From positions 124,001-188,000 of the forward strand of contig JANYKW010000099.1 of the NCBI GenBank assembly GCA_025358025.1: a DNA stretch of 64,000 bases, in the 5' to 3' direction. The DNA is from Bacteroidia bacterium. GTDB taxonomy: Bacteria > Bacteroidota > Bacteroidia > Bacteroidales > Prolixibacteraceae. The notes under the pieces are model-generated. The model had not been told where the DNA came from and did no database searches. It worked only from the letters and a program-made list of their open reading frames with translations. Of this stretch, positions 41,661 through 50,573 are shown in pieces; the stretch's first letter is position 1, and each line of letters opens with the position of its first letter. The position numbers were made by a program, and so were the translations under genes.

Positions 41661-42611
41661 ATGTTAAAATTTGCCTTATTGGTTTCAATGCTATTTCAGC
41701 TTGGAGCAGCAGTATTTGCAATTAGCCTGATGCGCAGGACACGATATAATATTTCGTGGATCTTAATTTCCTGCGGATTGGTTTTAATGGCAGTCAGGCG
41801 GTTATTCGATTTTTCAACCTTCTTTCTGGAATCAAAGCTTTTTCAAAATGATGAAATAAATGGTTGGATTGGTGTGATTATCTCGGTCGTTATGTTTGTT
41901 GGAGTCATATTTATTAGAAAAATTTTCAATCTCCAGGATCATATAGAACAATTGAGACAGGAAAATGAGCAAAATGTACTTTCTGCGATTATTAAAACGG
42001 AAGACATCGCAAGGCAAAAATTTGCGCGTGAACTTCATGATGGACTTGGGCCTGTTTTGTCGTCGATTAAAATGACTTTAAGCGCTGTCAACAATGAAAC
42101 CCTAACCCCGCTGAATAAGAAAATTATTGAAAGCGCCTACAATTCTTCTGATAGTTCAATCCTCGCGCTGAAAGAGATCGCCGATAGTTTAAGTCCTCAC
42201 CTTTTAAAAAATTATGGTTTGGAAAAGGCGGTTGAAACGCTTGCCAATCAGCTTTTTTCTTCAGGGAATATTGCCTTTAAATCAGCCATGAATTTTCATG
42301 AAGAGCACCTTTCAGAAGAGATGAAAATGAGCTGTTACAGAATGGTTTCTGAATTAATGAATAACAGTTTAAAACACGCAAGCCCTTCAGCAATTGTTCT
42401 TGAGATGACAGAAAATGATAATTCACTGACGATTCATTATGAAGATAACGGATGTGGATTTGAGAATTTCCAATCCAACAAGAAAATTAAAACTGCCGGA
42501 ATGGGATTTAACAATATCATTTCTCGCTCAAAAACGCTAAAGGGAACGTATCATATTCAATCCGCTCCAGGCGAAGGTTTTTCCATTGAATTTCATTTCC
42601 CTTTACCATGA
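41661..42611 (+). CDS. NarL-type sensor histidine kinase
   Basis: This 316-residue membrane kinase has three N-terminal hydrophobic segments (FALLVSMLFQLGAAVFAISL; ISWILISCGLVLMAVR; WIGVIISVVMFVGVIF), a coiled-coil linker, and a HisKA_3 dimerisation box with phospho-accepting histidine (QKFARELHDGLGPVLSSIK). The HATPase domain has ELMNNSLKHAS, YEDNGCGF and GMGFNNI. There is no large periplasmic sensor, so it probably senses within the membrane or through a partner. The stop overlaps the response-regulator start by 4 bases. Confidence 0.92.
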   Translation: MLKFALLVSMLFQLGAAVFAISLMRRTRYNISWILISCGLVLMAVRRLFDFSTFFLESKLFQNDEINGWIGVIISVVMFVGVIFIRKIFNLQDHIEQLRQENEQNVLSAIIKTEDIARQKFARELHDGLGPVLSSIKMTLSAVNNETLTPLNKKIIESAYNSSDSSILALKEIADSLSPHLLKNYGLEKAVETLANQLFSSGNIAFKSAMNFHEEHLSEEMKMSCYRMVSELMNNSLKHASPSAIVLEMTENDNSLTIHYEDNGCGFENFQSNKKIKTAGMGFNNIISRSKTLKGTYHIQSAPGEGFSIEFHFPLP

Positions 42612-43249
42612 AAAAAATCTCGGTTTATATTGTAGATGATCATTCACTTTTTAGAGAAGGATTAAAATTGTTGCTTTCGAACCTCGATTATATTGACCAG
42701 ATTTATGAAGCCGAAAATGGTCAGCAATTTATTGATAACCTCGCGAAGAATCCGGTAGAAATTGCCATGCTCGATATTGAAATGCCTGTTATGAACGGAA
42801 TTCAGGCAGCCCGGAGAGCTAAGGAGATTGCACCGGATATTAAATTGATTGCCCTGTCGATGTATTCAGACGAAAACTATTATTTAAGCATGATTGAGGC
42901 AGGTGCTTGCGGTTTCCTTCTTAAAAATTCAAATTTTCAGGAAGTTAAAAAAGCGATTGTCGATGTTTACCACGACAAAAGCTACATCTCGATTGAAATA
43001 CTGAATAATATTTTAAAACACCCGCAAAAAAACAACTTCAGCAGTTTTTATGAAAGTTTAACTGATCGGGAAGCCGAAATTCTATTGTTAATATGTAAGG
43101 GATTGACTAATAATGAAATAGCCAATCAGTTGGTGTTGAGCAAACGAACTGTTGACAAACACCGCGAAAATTTGCTTCAAAAAACCCAATCTAAAAACAC
43201 AGCCAATCTGGTGATTTATGCTTTGAAAAATGGCTATTTAAAAATTTAG
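42608..43249 (+). CDS. NarL/FixJ-family response regulator
   Basis: This 213-residue DNA-binding regulator has a receiver domain (VYIVDDHSLFREGLKLLL; phospho-acceptor in AMLDIEMPVMNG; LKNSNFQEVKKA) and a C-terminal LuxR helix-turn-helix (LTDREAEILLLICKGLTNNEIANQLVLSKRTVDKHRENLLQK). It is co-translated with the preceding kinase through a 4-base overlap. The nearby TonB receptor gene could be a target, but this is only inferred from position. Confidence 0.95.
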   Translation: MKKISVYIVDDHSLFREGLKLLLSNLDYIDQIYEAENGQQFIDNLAKNPVEIAMLDIEMPVMNGIQAARRAKEIAPDIKLIALSMYSDENYYLSMIEAGACGFLLKNSNFQEVKKAIVDVYHDKSYISIEILNNILKHPQKNNFSSFYESLTDREAEILLLICKGLTNNEIANQLVLSKRTVDKHRENLLQKTQSKNTANLVIYALKNGYLKI

Positions 43250-43290
43250 TTTAAAAGAACCACCCTGTTTTTAAGTATAAAGACGTAGAC

Positions 43291-43301
43291 CGTAAATTAC
43301 G
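43291..43301. promoter_or_regulatory. Short odd palindrome upstream of the TonB receptor gene
   Basis: CGTAA-A-TTACG is a perfect 11-base inverted repeat located 42 bases after the regulator stop and ~45 bases upstream of a -7-like box. It could be an operator half-site pair but is short enough to be chance. The core ACCGTAAATT recurs at 46087-46096 just before cysK. Confidence 0.25.
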
Positions 43302-43335
43302 TTTTTACACTGTTCCCCCAGTTTTTTGATAGAGA

Positions 43336-43343
43336 TACTTTTG
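43336..43343 (+). promoter_or_regulatory. Putative -7 box of the TonB receptor gene
   Basis: TACTTTTG matches TAnnTTTG and lies 50 bases before the ATG at 43394. No canonical TTTG is present at 19-21 bases upstream. Confidence 0.4.
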
Positions 43344-43393
43344 CAAAGTTTATTGTGTTGCACAAAATATCCATATCATCAAAATATTTGAAC

Positions 43394-45940
43394 ATGAGGG
43401 AATTATTACTTTCATTTGCTTTTACAGTTCTAATATTCGTTACTGTGAAGGCCCAGGGTGTCGTAGAAGGTTTGATAACAGATGCGGATGGAACTCCGGC
43501 AGTAGCAGTCACGGTATTGGTAAAGGGTACACAGGTTTTTGCCGTATCCGATGTTGATGGCAGGTTCAGGATTGATGCCCGCAGAACTCCCCCGTTTACA
43601 CTTCAGTTCAGTTCTGTCGGGCTTATTCCCAAAGAGGTTGAGATTCTGCAGGTGACAAATAAACCAATCAAAGTTGTTCTTCTGTCAAACAATACTTTTG
43701 AAGAGGTTTTTGTTACAGCCAGGCGTCGCAAAGAAAATATTCAGGATATACCGATTCCGATGACTGCGATGATTGGTGCACAGGTTGAAAATACCGGAGC
43801 TTTCAACGTAAACCGGTTAAAGGAAATGATTCCGACTGTTCAGTTTTATTCTTCCAACCAACGAAATTCAGCACTTAATATCCGTGGATTGGGTACGACT
43901 TTCGGCCTGACAAACGATGGTATTGATCCCGGTGTTGGTTTTTATGTTGATGGTGTATACTATGCACGTTCAGCAGCCACCACGCTCGATTTTATTGATG
44001 TGGAATCAATTGAAGTATTGCGTGGACCGCAGGGTACACTTTATGGAAAAAACACGACTGCCGGAGCTCTTAACATAACAACACGGAAACCCAGCTTTTC
44101 TCCGGTCGGAAGGTTTGAGCTCAGCTATGGCAACTATGGATATATCCAGGCCAAAAGTTCCATATCCGGCCCCTTAAATAAAAAAATTGCCGGAAGATTA
44201 TCTTTTACCGGCACACAACGCGATGGTTTTGTTTACAATGTGGTAAAACAGGAACACATTAATGATTTGAATAATATAGGTGTTCGCGGACAGTTACTCT
44301 ACGTACTATCAAACAGAGTCGATGTTACCCTGGCTGCAGATGTTTCACGTCAGCGTCCAAACGGATATGCGCAGGTATTTGCAGGGGTTGCCCCAACAAT
44401 GCGTGCCGGCTTCAGGCAATTTGAACAGATCATTGCTGATCTCGGTTATGATTTGCCAAGCCGCAATCCATTCGACAGGCTGGTCGATCACGATACCCCG
44501 TGGAGGGGTAACCAGGATTTTGGTGGAGCCTCGATAAATGTCGATGTAAAACTAGGATCAGGGACAATCACTTCCACCACAGCATGGCGATATTGGAAAT
44601 GGGGACCTTCAAACGACCGGGATTTTACCGGATTGCAGGCTTTGGCTTTATCACAAGCACCATCAACTCATCAACAATGGTCGCAGGAAGTGCGCTATGC
44701 CGGTAAGTTCTCATCCAGGTTGAGCGGCCTGGCCGGCATCTTTGCCTTGGGTCAGAAACTAGGTCCGGACGAAGCACATACGGAGGAATCAGGGAAGGAT
44801 CAGTGGCGATTTTCGCAGAGCACTCCAAGCCCTCTATGGGCAACTCCAGGTCTTCTCGATGGATATGGCATTAAATCATATCCCAATCTGAAGACTTTGA
44901 GCGCGGCTTTGTTCGGACAGATTGACTGGACCATTACAGACCAGATACACATGTTGGCTGGTATGAGGGTTAATTATGACGACAAAAATGTTGATTTCAG
45001 GCGTGTCACTTATGGAGGATTGCAAACCACTGATCCGGTATTGCTCGCCATGAAAAATTCTGTTTATAGTGATCAGGCTTTTCAGGAACAAATTGACGAT
45101 ACAAAGTTGTCAGGACAACTGACTTTGAGTTACAAGATTTCTAAACGTGTCAATTCATATGCCACTTTTTCCACAAACTTCAAACCTGTGGGTCTTAATT
45201 TGGGTGGACTGCCGAGTGCAAACGGGAAAGTACTTACAGAGCTTGCAGTTGTCAAACCGGAGGAGGTGCAACATTTGGAGTTTGGAATGAAAGCATCACC
45301 GACAACTTCCTCTACGGCCAACCTGACAATTTATAATACACGGATCAAGGACTACCAAACGCTGGTTCAAACGGCAGATCTGGCCGTTAACAGAGGTTAT
45401 CTTGCCAATGCAGAAGAGGTGCGCGTAAGGGGAATTGAGCTTGATGGTAATGTACGGTTTGGAGATTATCTCTCATTTTATGGGGCAGTTGCCTACACCG
45501 ACGGTAAATATGTATCATTTACAAATGCTCCACCACCACTGGAAGAGACCGGTGGACCAACATTCAAGGATATTTCGGGTGGCGAACTTCCCGGTATTTC
45601 CCAATGGGCAGCATCTTTTGGAGGTGAAATAGCAAAACCAGGAAGATTATTAAACCTTATTGGCAAATATTTTCTTGCGTTTGACACTTCCTGCCGTTCC
45701 TCTTTTTCTTCTAGTGCCTCACCCTCAAAATACCTTAATATTGATGGCTACGGGCTTGTAAATGGGCGTTTAGGTTTTCAAAACCATGGATTTACGATCT
45801 ATTTGTGGGGACGAAACCTATTTGACACCAATTATTTTGAACTACTGCTTCCGGCCGGAGGCAGTGCCGGGCATTATGCAGGTATGTTGGGTGATCCCAG
45901 GACTTTAGGCATTACCCTCAGGTATTCTTTCCAGGAATAG
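43394..45940 (+). CDS. TonB-dependent outer-membrane receptor
   Basis: About 848 residues from the ATG at 43394, with a signal peptide (LLLSFAFTVLIFVTVKAQ). A carboxypeptidase-regulatory-like domain (VVEGLITDADGTPAVAVTVLVKG…) comes first, followed by the plug. The TonB-box-like region is FEEVFVTARRRKENIQDIPIPMTA, and the plug motif is IEVLRGPQGTLYGKNTTAGALNITTRKP. The beta-barrel ends in a terminal phenylalanine-type strand (LGITLRYSFQE). The plug sequence (Q-x-x-P, GKNTTAGALNI) resembles siderophore/Fec-type and sphingomonad receptors rather than SusC, and no SusD gene follows. Likely substrates are iron chelates, cobalamin-like compounds or small glycans; this is undetermined. Confidence 0.92.
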   Translation: MRELLLSFAFTVLIFVTVKAQGVVEGLITDADGTPAVAVTVLVKGTQVFAVSDVDGRFRIDARRTPPFTLQFSSVGLIPKEVEILQVTNKPIKVVLLSNNTFEEVFVTARRRKENIQDIPIPMTAMIGAQVENTGAFNVNRLKEMIPTVQFYSSNQRNSALNIRGLGTTFGLTNDGIDPGVGFYVDGVYYARSAATTLDFIDVESIEVLRGPQGTLYGKNTTAGALNITTRKPSFSPVGRFELSYGNYGYIQAKSSISGPLNKKIAGRLSFTGTQRDGFVYNVVKQEHINDLNNIGVRGQLLYVLSNRVDVTLAADVSRQRPNGYAQVFAGVAPTMRAGFRQFEQIIADLGYDLPSRNPFDRLVDHDTPWRGNQDFGGASINVDVKLGSGTITSTTAWRYWKWGPSNDRDFTGLQALALSQAPSTHQQWSQEVRYAGKFSSRLSGLAGIFALGQKLGPDEAHTEESGKDQWRFSQSTPSPLWATPGLLDGYGIKSYPNLKTLSAALFGQIDWTITDQIHMLAGMRVNYDDKNVDFRRVTYGGLQTTDPVLLAMKNSVYSDQAFQEQIDDTKLSGQLTLSYKISKRVNSYATFSTNFKPVGLNLGGLPSANGKVLTELAVVKPEEVQHLEFGMKASPTTSSTANLTIYNTRIKDYQTLVQTADLAVNRGYLANAEEVRVRGIELDGNVRFGDYLSFYGAVAYTDGKYVSFTNAPPPLEETGGPTFKDISGGELPGISQWAASFGGEIAKPGRLLNLIGKYFLAFDTSCRSSFSSSASPSKYLNIDGYGLVNGRLGFQNHGFTIYLWGRNLFDTNYFELLLPAGGSAGHYAGMLGDPRTLGITLRYSFQE

Positions 45941-46104
45941 TCTTAATTTTTGAGATCTTACATATATTTTCTGCTGCAGATTGAGACATTTACAATGTTC
46001 ATGCGTATCATAGGTTGTACCAGAATACCATGAATAAGGTATTTTATGGTCCAAAAAGAGATATGATATTTGGTAAATAAAGATAAACCGTAAATTGAGA
46101 CAAT

Positions 46105-47016
46105 ATGAAAGCAGAAAATATCCTTCAAACGATCGGAAACACTCCGCATGTTCGTATCAACAAACTTTTTTCCGGAGACTATAATGTTTATGCAAAACTG
46201 GAGAAAACCAATCCGGGTGGCAGCATCAAAGACCGCATCGCTTTGTCGATGGTCGAAGAGGCTGAAAACAGCGGGTTACTCAAAAAAGGAAGTGTAATCA
46301 TTGAACCGACTTCTGGAAATACCGGAATTGGACTGGCACTGGTTGCCGCGGTGAAAGGATACCGGCTGATATTAACGATGCCAGATTCTATGTCTGTCGA
46401 GCGCAGGAGCATCCTAACAGCTTATGGGGCTGAGCTGGAACTGACGCCCAGGGAGTTTGGAATGAAAGGGGCGATTGCAAAAGCCCAGGAACTGGCATCC
46501 CAAACCCGGGATTCCTGGATTCCAATGCAATTTGATAATCCCGCCAATATTGCAGCACATGAGAACTTTACAGCAGCCGAAATTGTAGCTGATTTTCCGG
46601 ATGGAATTGATTATCTGATTACGGGTGTAGGTACGGGAGGTCATATTTCAGGTGTTGCCAAAGTTTTAAAAAAACATTTTCCGAAAATCAAGGTATTTGC
46701 CGTGGAACCGGAGGCATCCCCGGTCATGAGTGGCGGAGCACCCGGACCGCATCCGATTCAGGGTATTGGTGCCGGCTTTATTCCGCAGAATCTGAAAATG
46801 GAGTACCTGGACGGTATCATTCAGGTCGGGAAAAGTGACGCTTTTGATTATACCAAAAGAGCAGCTCGGGAGGAGGGCCTGTTTGTTGGTATTTCCTCCG
46901 GTGCATCGTTGGCAGCCGTCGCTCAAAAGTTGCCCGAGATTCCAAAAGGATCCACCGTGCTAACCTTTGTTTATGACAGTGGAGAAAAATATCTTTCGAT
47001 CGAAGGGCTATTTTAA
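46105..47016 (+). CDS. cysK: Cysteine synthase (O-acetylserine sulfhydrylase)
   Basis: This 303-residue PLP enzyme makes cysteine from O-acetylserine and sulfide. The PLP lysine is Lys42 in [29 protein letters not shown] is the substrate loop, [17 protein letters not shown] the phosphate-binding loop, and [11 protein letters not shown] and [11 protein letters not shown] further signatures. Length matches CysK/CysM. It is probably monocistronic. Confidence 0.95.
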   Translation: MKAENILQTIGNTPHVRINKLFSGDYNVYAKLEKTNPGGSIKDRIALSMVEEAENSGLLKKGSVIIEPTSGNTGIGLALVAAVKGYRLILTMPDSMSVERRSILTAYGAELELTPREFGMKGAIAKAQELASQTRDSWIPMQFDNPANIAAHENFTAAEIVADFPDGIDYLITGVGTGGHISGVAKVLKKHFPKIKVFAVEPEASPVMSGGAPGPHPIQGIGAGFIPQNLKMEYLDGIIQVGKSDAFDYTKRAAREEGLFVGISSGASLAAVAQKLPEIPKGSTVLTFVYDSGEKYLSIEGLF

Positions 47017-47042
47017 ATATTTTAAATAATTTGTTAATTTAA

Positions 47043-47074
47043 TTTGGAATAAATAAAAATAGTATGTAAGTTTG
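47043..47074 (+). promoter_or_regulatory. Consensus Bacteroidota promoter
   Basis: TTTG (47043-47046), a spacer of exactly 20 bases, and TAAGTTTG (47067-47074) match the -33/-7 consensus of the Bacteroidota primary sigma factor fully. The ATG of the exported-protein gene lies 28 bases downstream, which leaves a ~20-base 5' UTR. Confidence 0.8.
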
Positions 47075-47102
47075 AGGTCTATATTTATTTAATCTAATTA
47101 AA

Positions 47103-47567
47103 ATGAAAAAATTATTGATGATTTTGGTCGTATTTTTAGCATTATACGGTCTGGAAGCAAAAGAGGCAAAAGCGGTAAGGGTCACAATTACTGTTGTGTT
47201 TGGAAATGGCAGCAATTGTGCCGGTAGGGGTATTTGCAGCGTTACCATTGATGTATCATTACGTGCAGCGCAATCCGGCAGTACGACAACCCAGGTAATT
47301 GAAGGCAATGCTGAGGTTAAGGGCGACAAGCTCTATGTTACATTATCCAAGGGGCTATCTGACATGGCTATCAATGAGAAAGGGGTAAAGAGTGTTAGTA
47401 TCCAAAGGCCACAGCATTTAAGTCCGGATGTTGCCAAGCAATTGGGATATAATAATTTGACGATTTTGCCAAGCAATTATGTAATGGATGGAAACACGAT
47501 TACTTTTGATGTAAAGGGTGCTCCTGCTTCAAGTCCTGTTAAAGGTGCTCCCGTCGGTACCAAATAG
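47103..47567 (+). CDS. Small exported protein of unknown function with Cys pair
   Basis: This 154-residue protein has a signal peptide (MKKLLMILVVFLALYGLEAKEAKA). Near the start of the mature part is FGNGSNCAGRGICSVTIDV, with two cysteines that may form a disulfide or bind metal, followed by beta-rich sequence. The C-terminus holds an imperfect repeat, VKGAPASSPVKGAPVGTK. I know no named family. The full-consensus promoter upstream suggests strong constitutive expression, and a terminator follows, so it is monocistronic. Confidence 0.75.
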   Translation: MKKLLMILVVFLALYGLEAKEAKAVRVTITVVFGNGSNCAGRGICSVTIDVSLRAAQSGSTTTQVIEGNAEVKGDKLYVTLSKGLSDMAINEKGVKSVSIQRPQHLSPDVAKQLGYNNLTILPSNYVMDGNTITFDVKGAPASSPVKGAPVGTK

Positions 47568-47596
47568 GTGAATTTTTTCCGTTAGTTAATATTGAG

Positions 47597-47635
47597 AAGG
47601 GCAGAGTATGATGTATATCTTATTCTGCCCTTTTA
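47597..47635 (+). terminator. Intrinsic terminator
   Basis: A 9-base perfect stem AAGGGCAGA/TCTGCCCTT with an 18-base loop runs into a short T-run (TTTT), 30 bases after the exported-protein stop. Confidence 0.75.
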
Positions 47636-47669
47636 TAATAAAAAATAGATCTACCTAAAAGAACCAACC

Positions 47670-48599
47670 ATGAAAACACAAGGTAACCGAAAATTGTACC
47701 TGGCTATATTTCCAATGATCATGCTATCCATATTCCCGATCAGAGGGTTCTGTCTTAAATTGGATGTTAACTTGCCTGTCAAACAGGATTCCTCCCTTGT
47801 TACCATTGCAAATCAGGATCCTTCCAAATGGCATTTTAGTATTCATCCCAGTCTGGGTTTGACCCTGGGAATGACTAATAATGATGCGATAAAGTCAAAT
47901 AGTTTGCAATGGCTGGGCACATTGATTAGCAATATCGACTATCTCGGGAAAAAAATGGACTTTAGCTCTTCCCTTTTTGCACAGTACGGTCAATCCAAAA
48001 AGAGCGGGGAGGCTGCTGAAAAAATCAAAGACGCCTTTATTCTGTCCCTGACTCCTTCTATTCCGCTCATAAAAAGGCCTGCTATACGTTTGTTTCTGGA
48101 GACTACGGGAGAAACAAATTTGGGAAAGGGAACCTTACAAAACAATCCTACCGGATTCTGTGACCCATTGTTTATTTATGAGACGCTTTTTTTGGGCCAG
48201 AAACACTATTCATATCAAAAGGATGACAAGGTTAAGTGGGAGTTAACGTATGGTCTTGGATACTCTTTTCAACAAACGTTCAACAACAGGTTTCAAATAG
48301 AAAATAACCTGACAGGAAGCCGTCAGGGATTTGAATCCGGATTTAACGGACTTTTGGAATTCAATATGGACTATGCATTAGATAAGGGGGTCAGTTTTAA
48401 CTTGGGTTCCAAAGCAGTTGTTCTTTCAAGAGAGAACATTTTTTCTCATTTTGATGAAGCCAGGAAATCAATCCTTCTCAATACTGGGATTTTTATCAGA
48501 AAAATCGGACTAGAATACAACTACCATTTTGTGCATGATTTGAATCTTTCCTTATTCTCCATGGTTGATCAATCTTTGATGTTGACTTTGAGGTTTTGA
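47670..48599 (+). CDS. Exported DUF3078-like beta-barrel protein
   Basis: This 309-residue protein has an N-terminal signal-like segment (LYLAIFPMIMLSIFPIRGFC). The mature sequence is rich in amphipathic beta strands with a terminal aromatic residue (MLTLRF), as in outer-membrane barrels: WHFSIHPSLGLTLGMTNN, SLQWLGTLISNIDYLGKKMDFSSSL, WELTYGLGYSFQQTFNN. The pattern resembles the DUF3078 family of Bacteroidota, though I am not certain. It converges with rlmD with 12 bases between stops. Confidence 0.7.
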   Translation: MKTQGNRKLYLAIFPMIMLSIFPIRGFCLKLDVNLPVKQDSSLVTIANQDPSKWHFSIHPSLGLTLGMTNNDAIKSNSLQWLGTLISNIDYLGKKMDFSSSLFAQYGQSKKSGEAAEKIKDAFILSLTPSIPLIKRPAIRLFLETTGETNLGKGTLQNNPTGFCDPLFIYETLFLGQKHYSYQKDDKVKWELTYGLGYSFQQTFNNRFQIENNLTGSRQGFESGFNGLLEFNMDYALDKGVSFNLGSKAVVLSRENIFSHFDEARKSILLNTGIFIRKIGLEYNYHFVHDLNLSLFSMVDQSLMLTLRF

Positions 48600-48611
48600 T
48601 TATTTGACAAA

Positions 48612-50030
48612 TCAATCATGTCTAACCAGTAACACCACATTTTCCACATGGTGTGTGTGAGGAAACATATCGACCGGATAAACCTCTTTTACAGTATATT
48701 GTTCCTGCATCAACTGAAGATCCCTTGCCTGGGTAGCCGGATTGCAGCTGACGTAGACAATTCTGTCGGGAGAGGCAGCCAGTATAGCCTCTATTACCCG
48801 GGCATCCATGCCGGCCCTGGGCGGGTCTGTGATGATGACATCCGGATGTCCGTTTTCAATGAAAAAGCCGGGAGTCAGAATATTTTTCATATCTCCGGCA
48901 AAGAAACTGGTATTTTGAATGCCGTTGTTTGCGGAATTAATTTTTGCATCTGAAATTGCTTCCGGAACGTACTCTATCCCAACAACTTTTTTGGCCTTGG
49001 CTGCAACAAAATTGGCAATAGTACCCGTTCCGGTGTAAAGGTCATAAACTATTTCACTGCCGGTAAGTCCCGCCATATTACGGGCAATTTTGTACAGTTC
49101 GTAAGCTTGTGCGGAGTTGGTCTGGTAGAATGATTTTGCTCCGACAATGAAGTTGAGTCCCTCCATCTCTTCAATAAGGTGATTCACTCCTTTGAAAATC
49201 AGTACTTCCTGGTCGGTGATTGTATCGTTTCCTTTTTCGTTGATGACATAAAGCAAAGAGGTAATCTGAGAAAAGCTCTTTGCTATAAAATTTAGTAAAC
49301 CTTCCCGGGCATCTTTATCATCGTAAAAGAAAACCACGATAACCATCACCTCCCCTTTTGCATTGGAACGGATGGTAATGGTACGCAAAAATCCACTTCT
49401 GTTTCTCAGATCGAAGAAGGGAAGATCATGTTCCAGGGCATAATCACGAACAGCATTGCGTATCCCGTTCGATGGATCGGGTTGCAGCCAGCAGGTCCGG
49501 ATGTCCATCACCTTGTCGAACATTCCCGGTATGTGAAATCCAAGCACATTCTGATCGTTGATCTCTATGCCGGATCGGATTTCTTCTTCAGAAAGCCAGC
49601 GTCGGTTCGAAAAAGTGAATTCAAGTTTGTTCCGGTAGTAGGTTGTTTCTTCCGATCCTTTGATGGGATGGAGTATCGGAATATTCACTTTTCCAATGCG
49701 GGTTAACTGATCTACTACTTGTTTCTGCTTGTAATAGAGTTGTTTCGCGTAGGGTAGATATTGCCATTTACAACCTCCGCAGAGTTCAAAATGCTGACAA
49801 AAAGCATCGGTACGATCAGTTGAGGATTTCCGAATTCTGACAACCTTCCCCTCCATGTATTTTTCTCTCTTTTTTGTAACCTGAATATCAACTACATCGC
49901 CCGGGATCACATTCGTGGTAAAAACCACGATACCATCCACCCTGCCAATAGCTTTTCCTTCGGCACCTGCATCCAGAATCTCAACGTTTTCTAAAAGAGG
50001 CATTTTTTTTGTTCTTCTTCCCACAACCAT
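48612..50030 (-). CDS. rlmD: 23S rRNA (uracil-5-)-methyltransferase, RlmD/RumA family
   Basis: This 472-residue SAM-dependent enzyme has an N-terminal TRAM domain (VEILDAGAEGKAIGRVDGIVVF). An Fe-S cluster site CQHFELCGGCKWQYL follows, with a later cysteine in IRTCWLQPD. The methyltransferase domain has VYDLYTGTGTIANFVAAKA (SAM loop), VIGIEYV-like segments, TDPPRAGMDARVI and the catalytic cysteine in IVYVSCNPATQARDL. It methylates C5 of uracil in 23S rRNA (position 1939 or 747 in E. coli numbering). It lies 12 bases downstream of the KdsC-like gene on the same strand. Confidence 0.92.
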   Translation of the reverse strand: MVVGRRTKKMPLLENVEILDAGAEGKAIGRVDGIVVFTTNVIPGDVVDIQVTKKREKYMEGKVVRIRKSSTDRTDAFCQHFELCGGCKWQYLPYAKQLYYKQKQVVDQLTRIGKVNIPILHPIKGSEETTYYRNKLEFTFSNRRWLSEEEIRSGIEINDQNVLGFHIPGMFDKVMDIRTCWLQPDPSNGIRNAVRDYALEHDLPFFDLRNRSGFLRTITIRSNAKGEVMVIVVFFYDDKDAREGLLNFIAKSFSQITSLLYVINEKGNDTITDQEVLIFKGVNHLIEEMEGLNFIVGAKSFYQTNSAQAYELYKIARNMAGLTGSEIVYDLYTGTGTIANFVAAKAKKVVGIEYVPEAISDAKINSANNGIQNTSFFAGDMKNILTPGFFIENGHPDVIITDPPRAGMDARVIEAILAASPDRIVYVSCNPATQARDLQLMQEQYTVKEVYPVDMFPHTHHVENVVLLVRHD

Positions 50031-50041
50031 AATTTTTATTT

Positions 50042-50572
50042 TTAGAAGCTGCTCCAGTTGATCTCATCGGGCGGACTCCATTTTCCCTGGGCTCGCAAAA
50101 CTTGTTCAATTACGTCTCTTACGCATCCTTCACCTCCGTTACGATGTGAGATATAGGATGAGATTTCTTTGATTTCGGGAGCGGCATCGTTGGGACAGAC
50201 CGCCAAACCTGCCATTGCCATCACGGTGTAATCCGGGATATCGTCACCCATGTAAAGAATCTCGTCTGCTGTAAGTCTGTTTTTTTCGAGAAAGTCGTGT
50301 AAACATGGTACTTTGTCCAGCGTTCCCATGTAAATATATGAGATCCCAAGCTTTTCAAGCCGTCCTCTGGTTTCCCTGGTCTTGCCCCCTGTGATGATGC
50401 CGATTGGATAACCAGAGCGCAGGGCGAACATGATGGCATAACCATCTTTCATGTTGGCAGTTCGGATTGGATCGCCATACGGGGAGAGGCTGATTACGTT
50501 GTGTGAAAGTACACCATCCACATCGAAAACAAAACCTTTGATTTTATTTAATTCCTCTTTAAAAAATGCCAT
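50042..50572 (-). CDS. KDO-8-phosphate phosphatase-like HAD protein (KdsC family)
   Basis: This 176-residue C0-type HAD phosphatase carries FVFDVDGVLS (Asp17/Asp19), GIITGGKTRETRGRLEKLGI and LYMGDDIPDYTVMAMAGLAVCPNDAAPEIK, as in KdsC/YrbI proteins without a cap domain. It dephosphorylates KDO-8-phosphate for lipopolysaccharide or a related 8-carbon sugar acid. It follows the DUF2520 gene with one base between stop and start, so the two are surely co-transcribed. This neighbour order is common in Bacteroidota. Confidence 0.9.
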   Translation of the reverse strand: MAFFKEELNKIKGFVFDVDGVLSHNVISLSPYGDPIRTANMKDGYAIMFALRSGYPIGIITGGKTRETRGRLEKLGISYIYMGTLDKVPCLHDFLEKNRLTADEILYMGDDIPDYTVMAMAGLAVCPNDAAPEIKEISSYISHRNGGEGCVRDVIEQVLRAQGKWSPPDEINWSSF

Positions 50573-50573
50573 A

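Noticed and set aside
43289-46096. ACCGTAAATT at 43289 and 46087 as a shared operator for the TonB receptor and cysK
   Set aside because: Ten shared bases at different distances from the starts are too weak; only the palindromic version at 43291 is kept, at low confidence.
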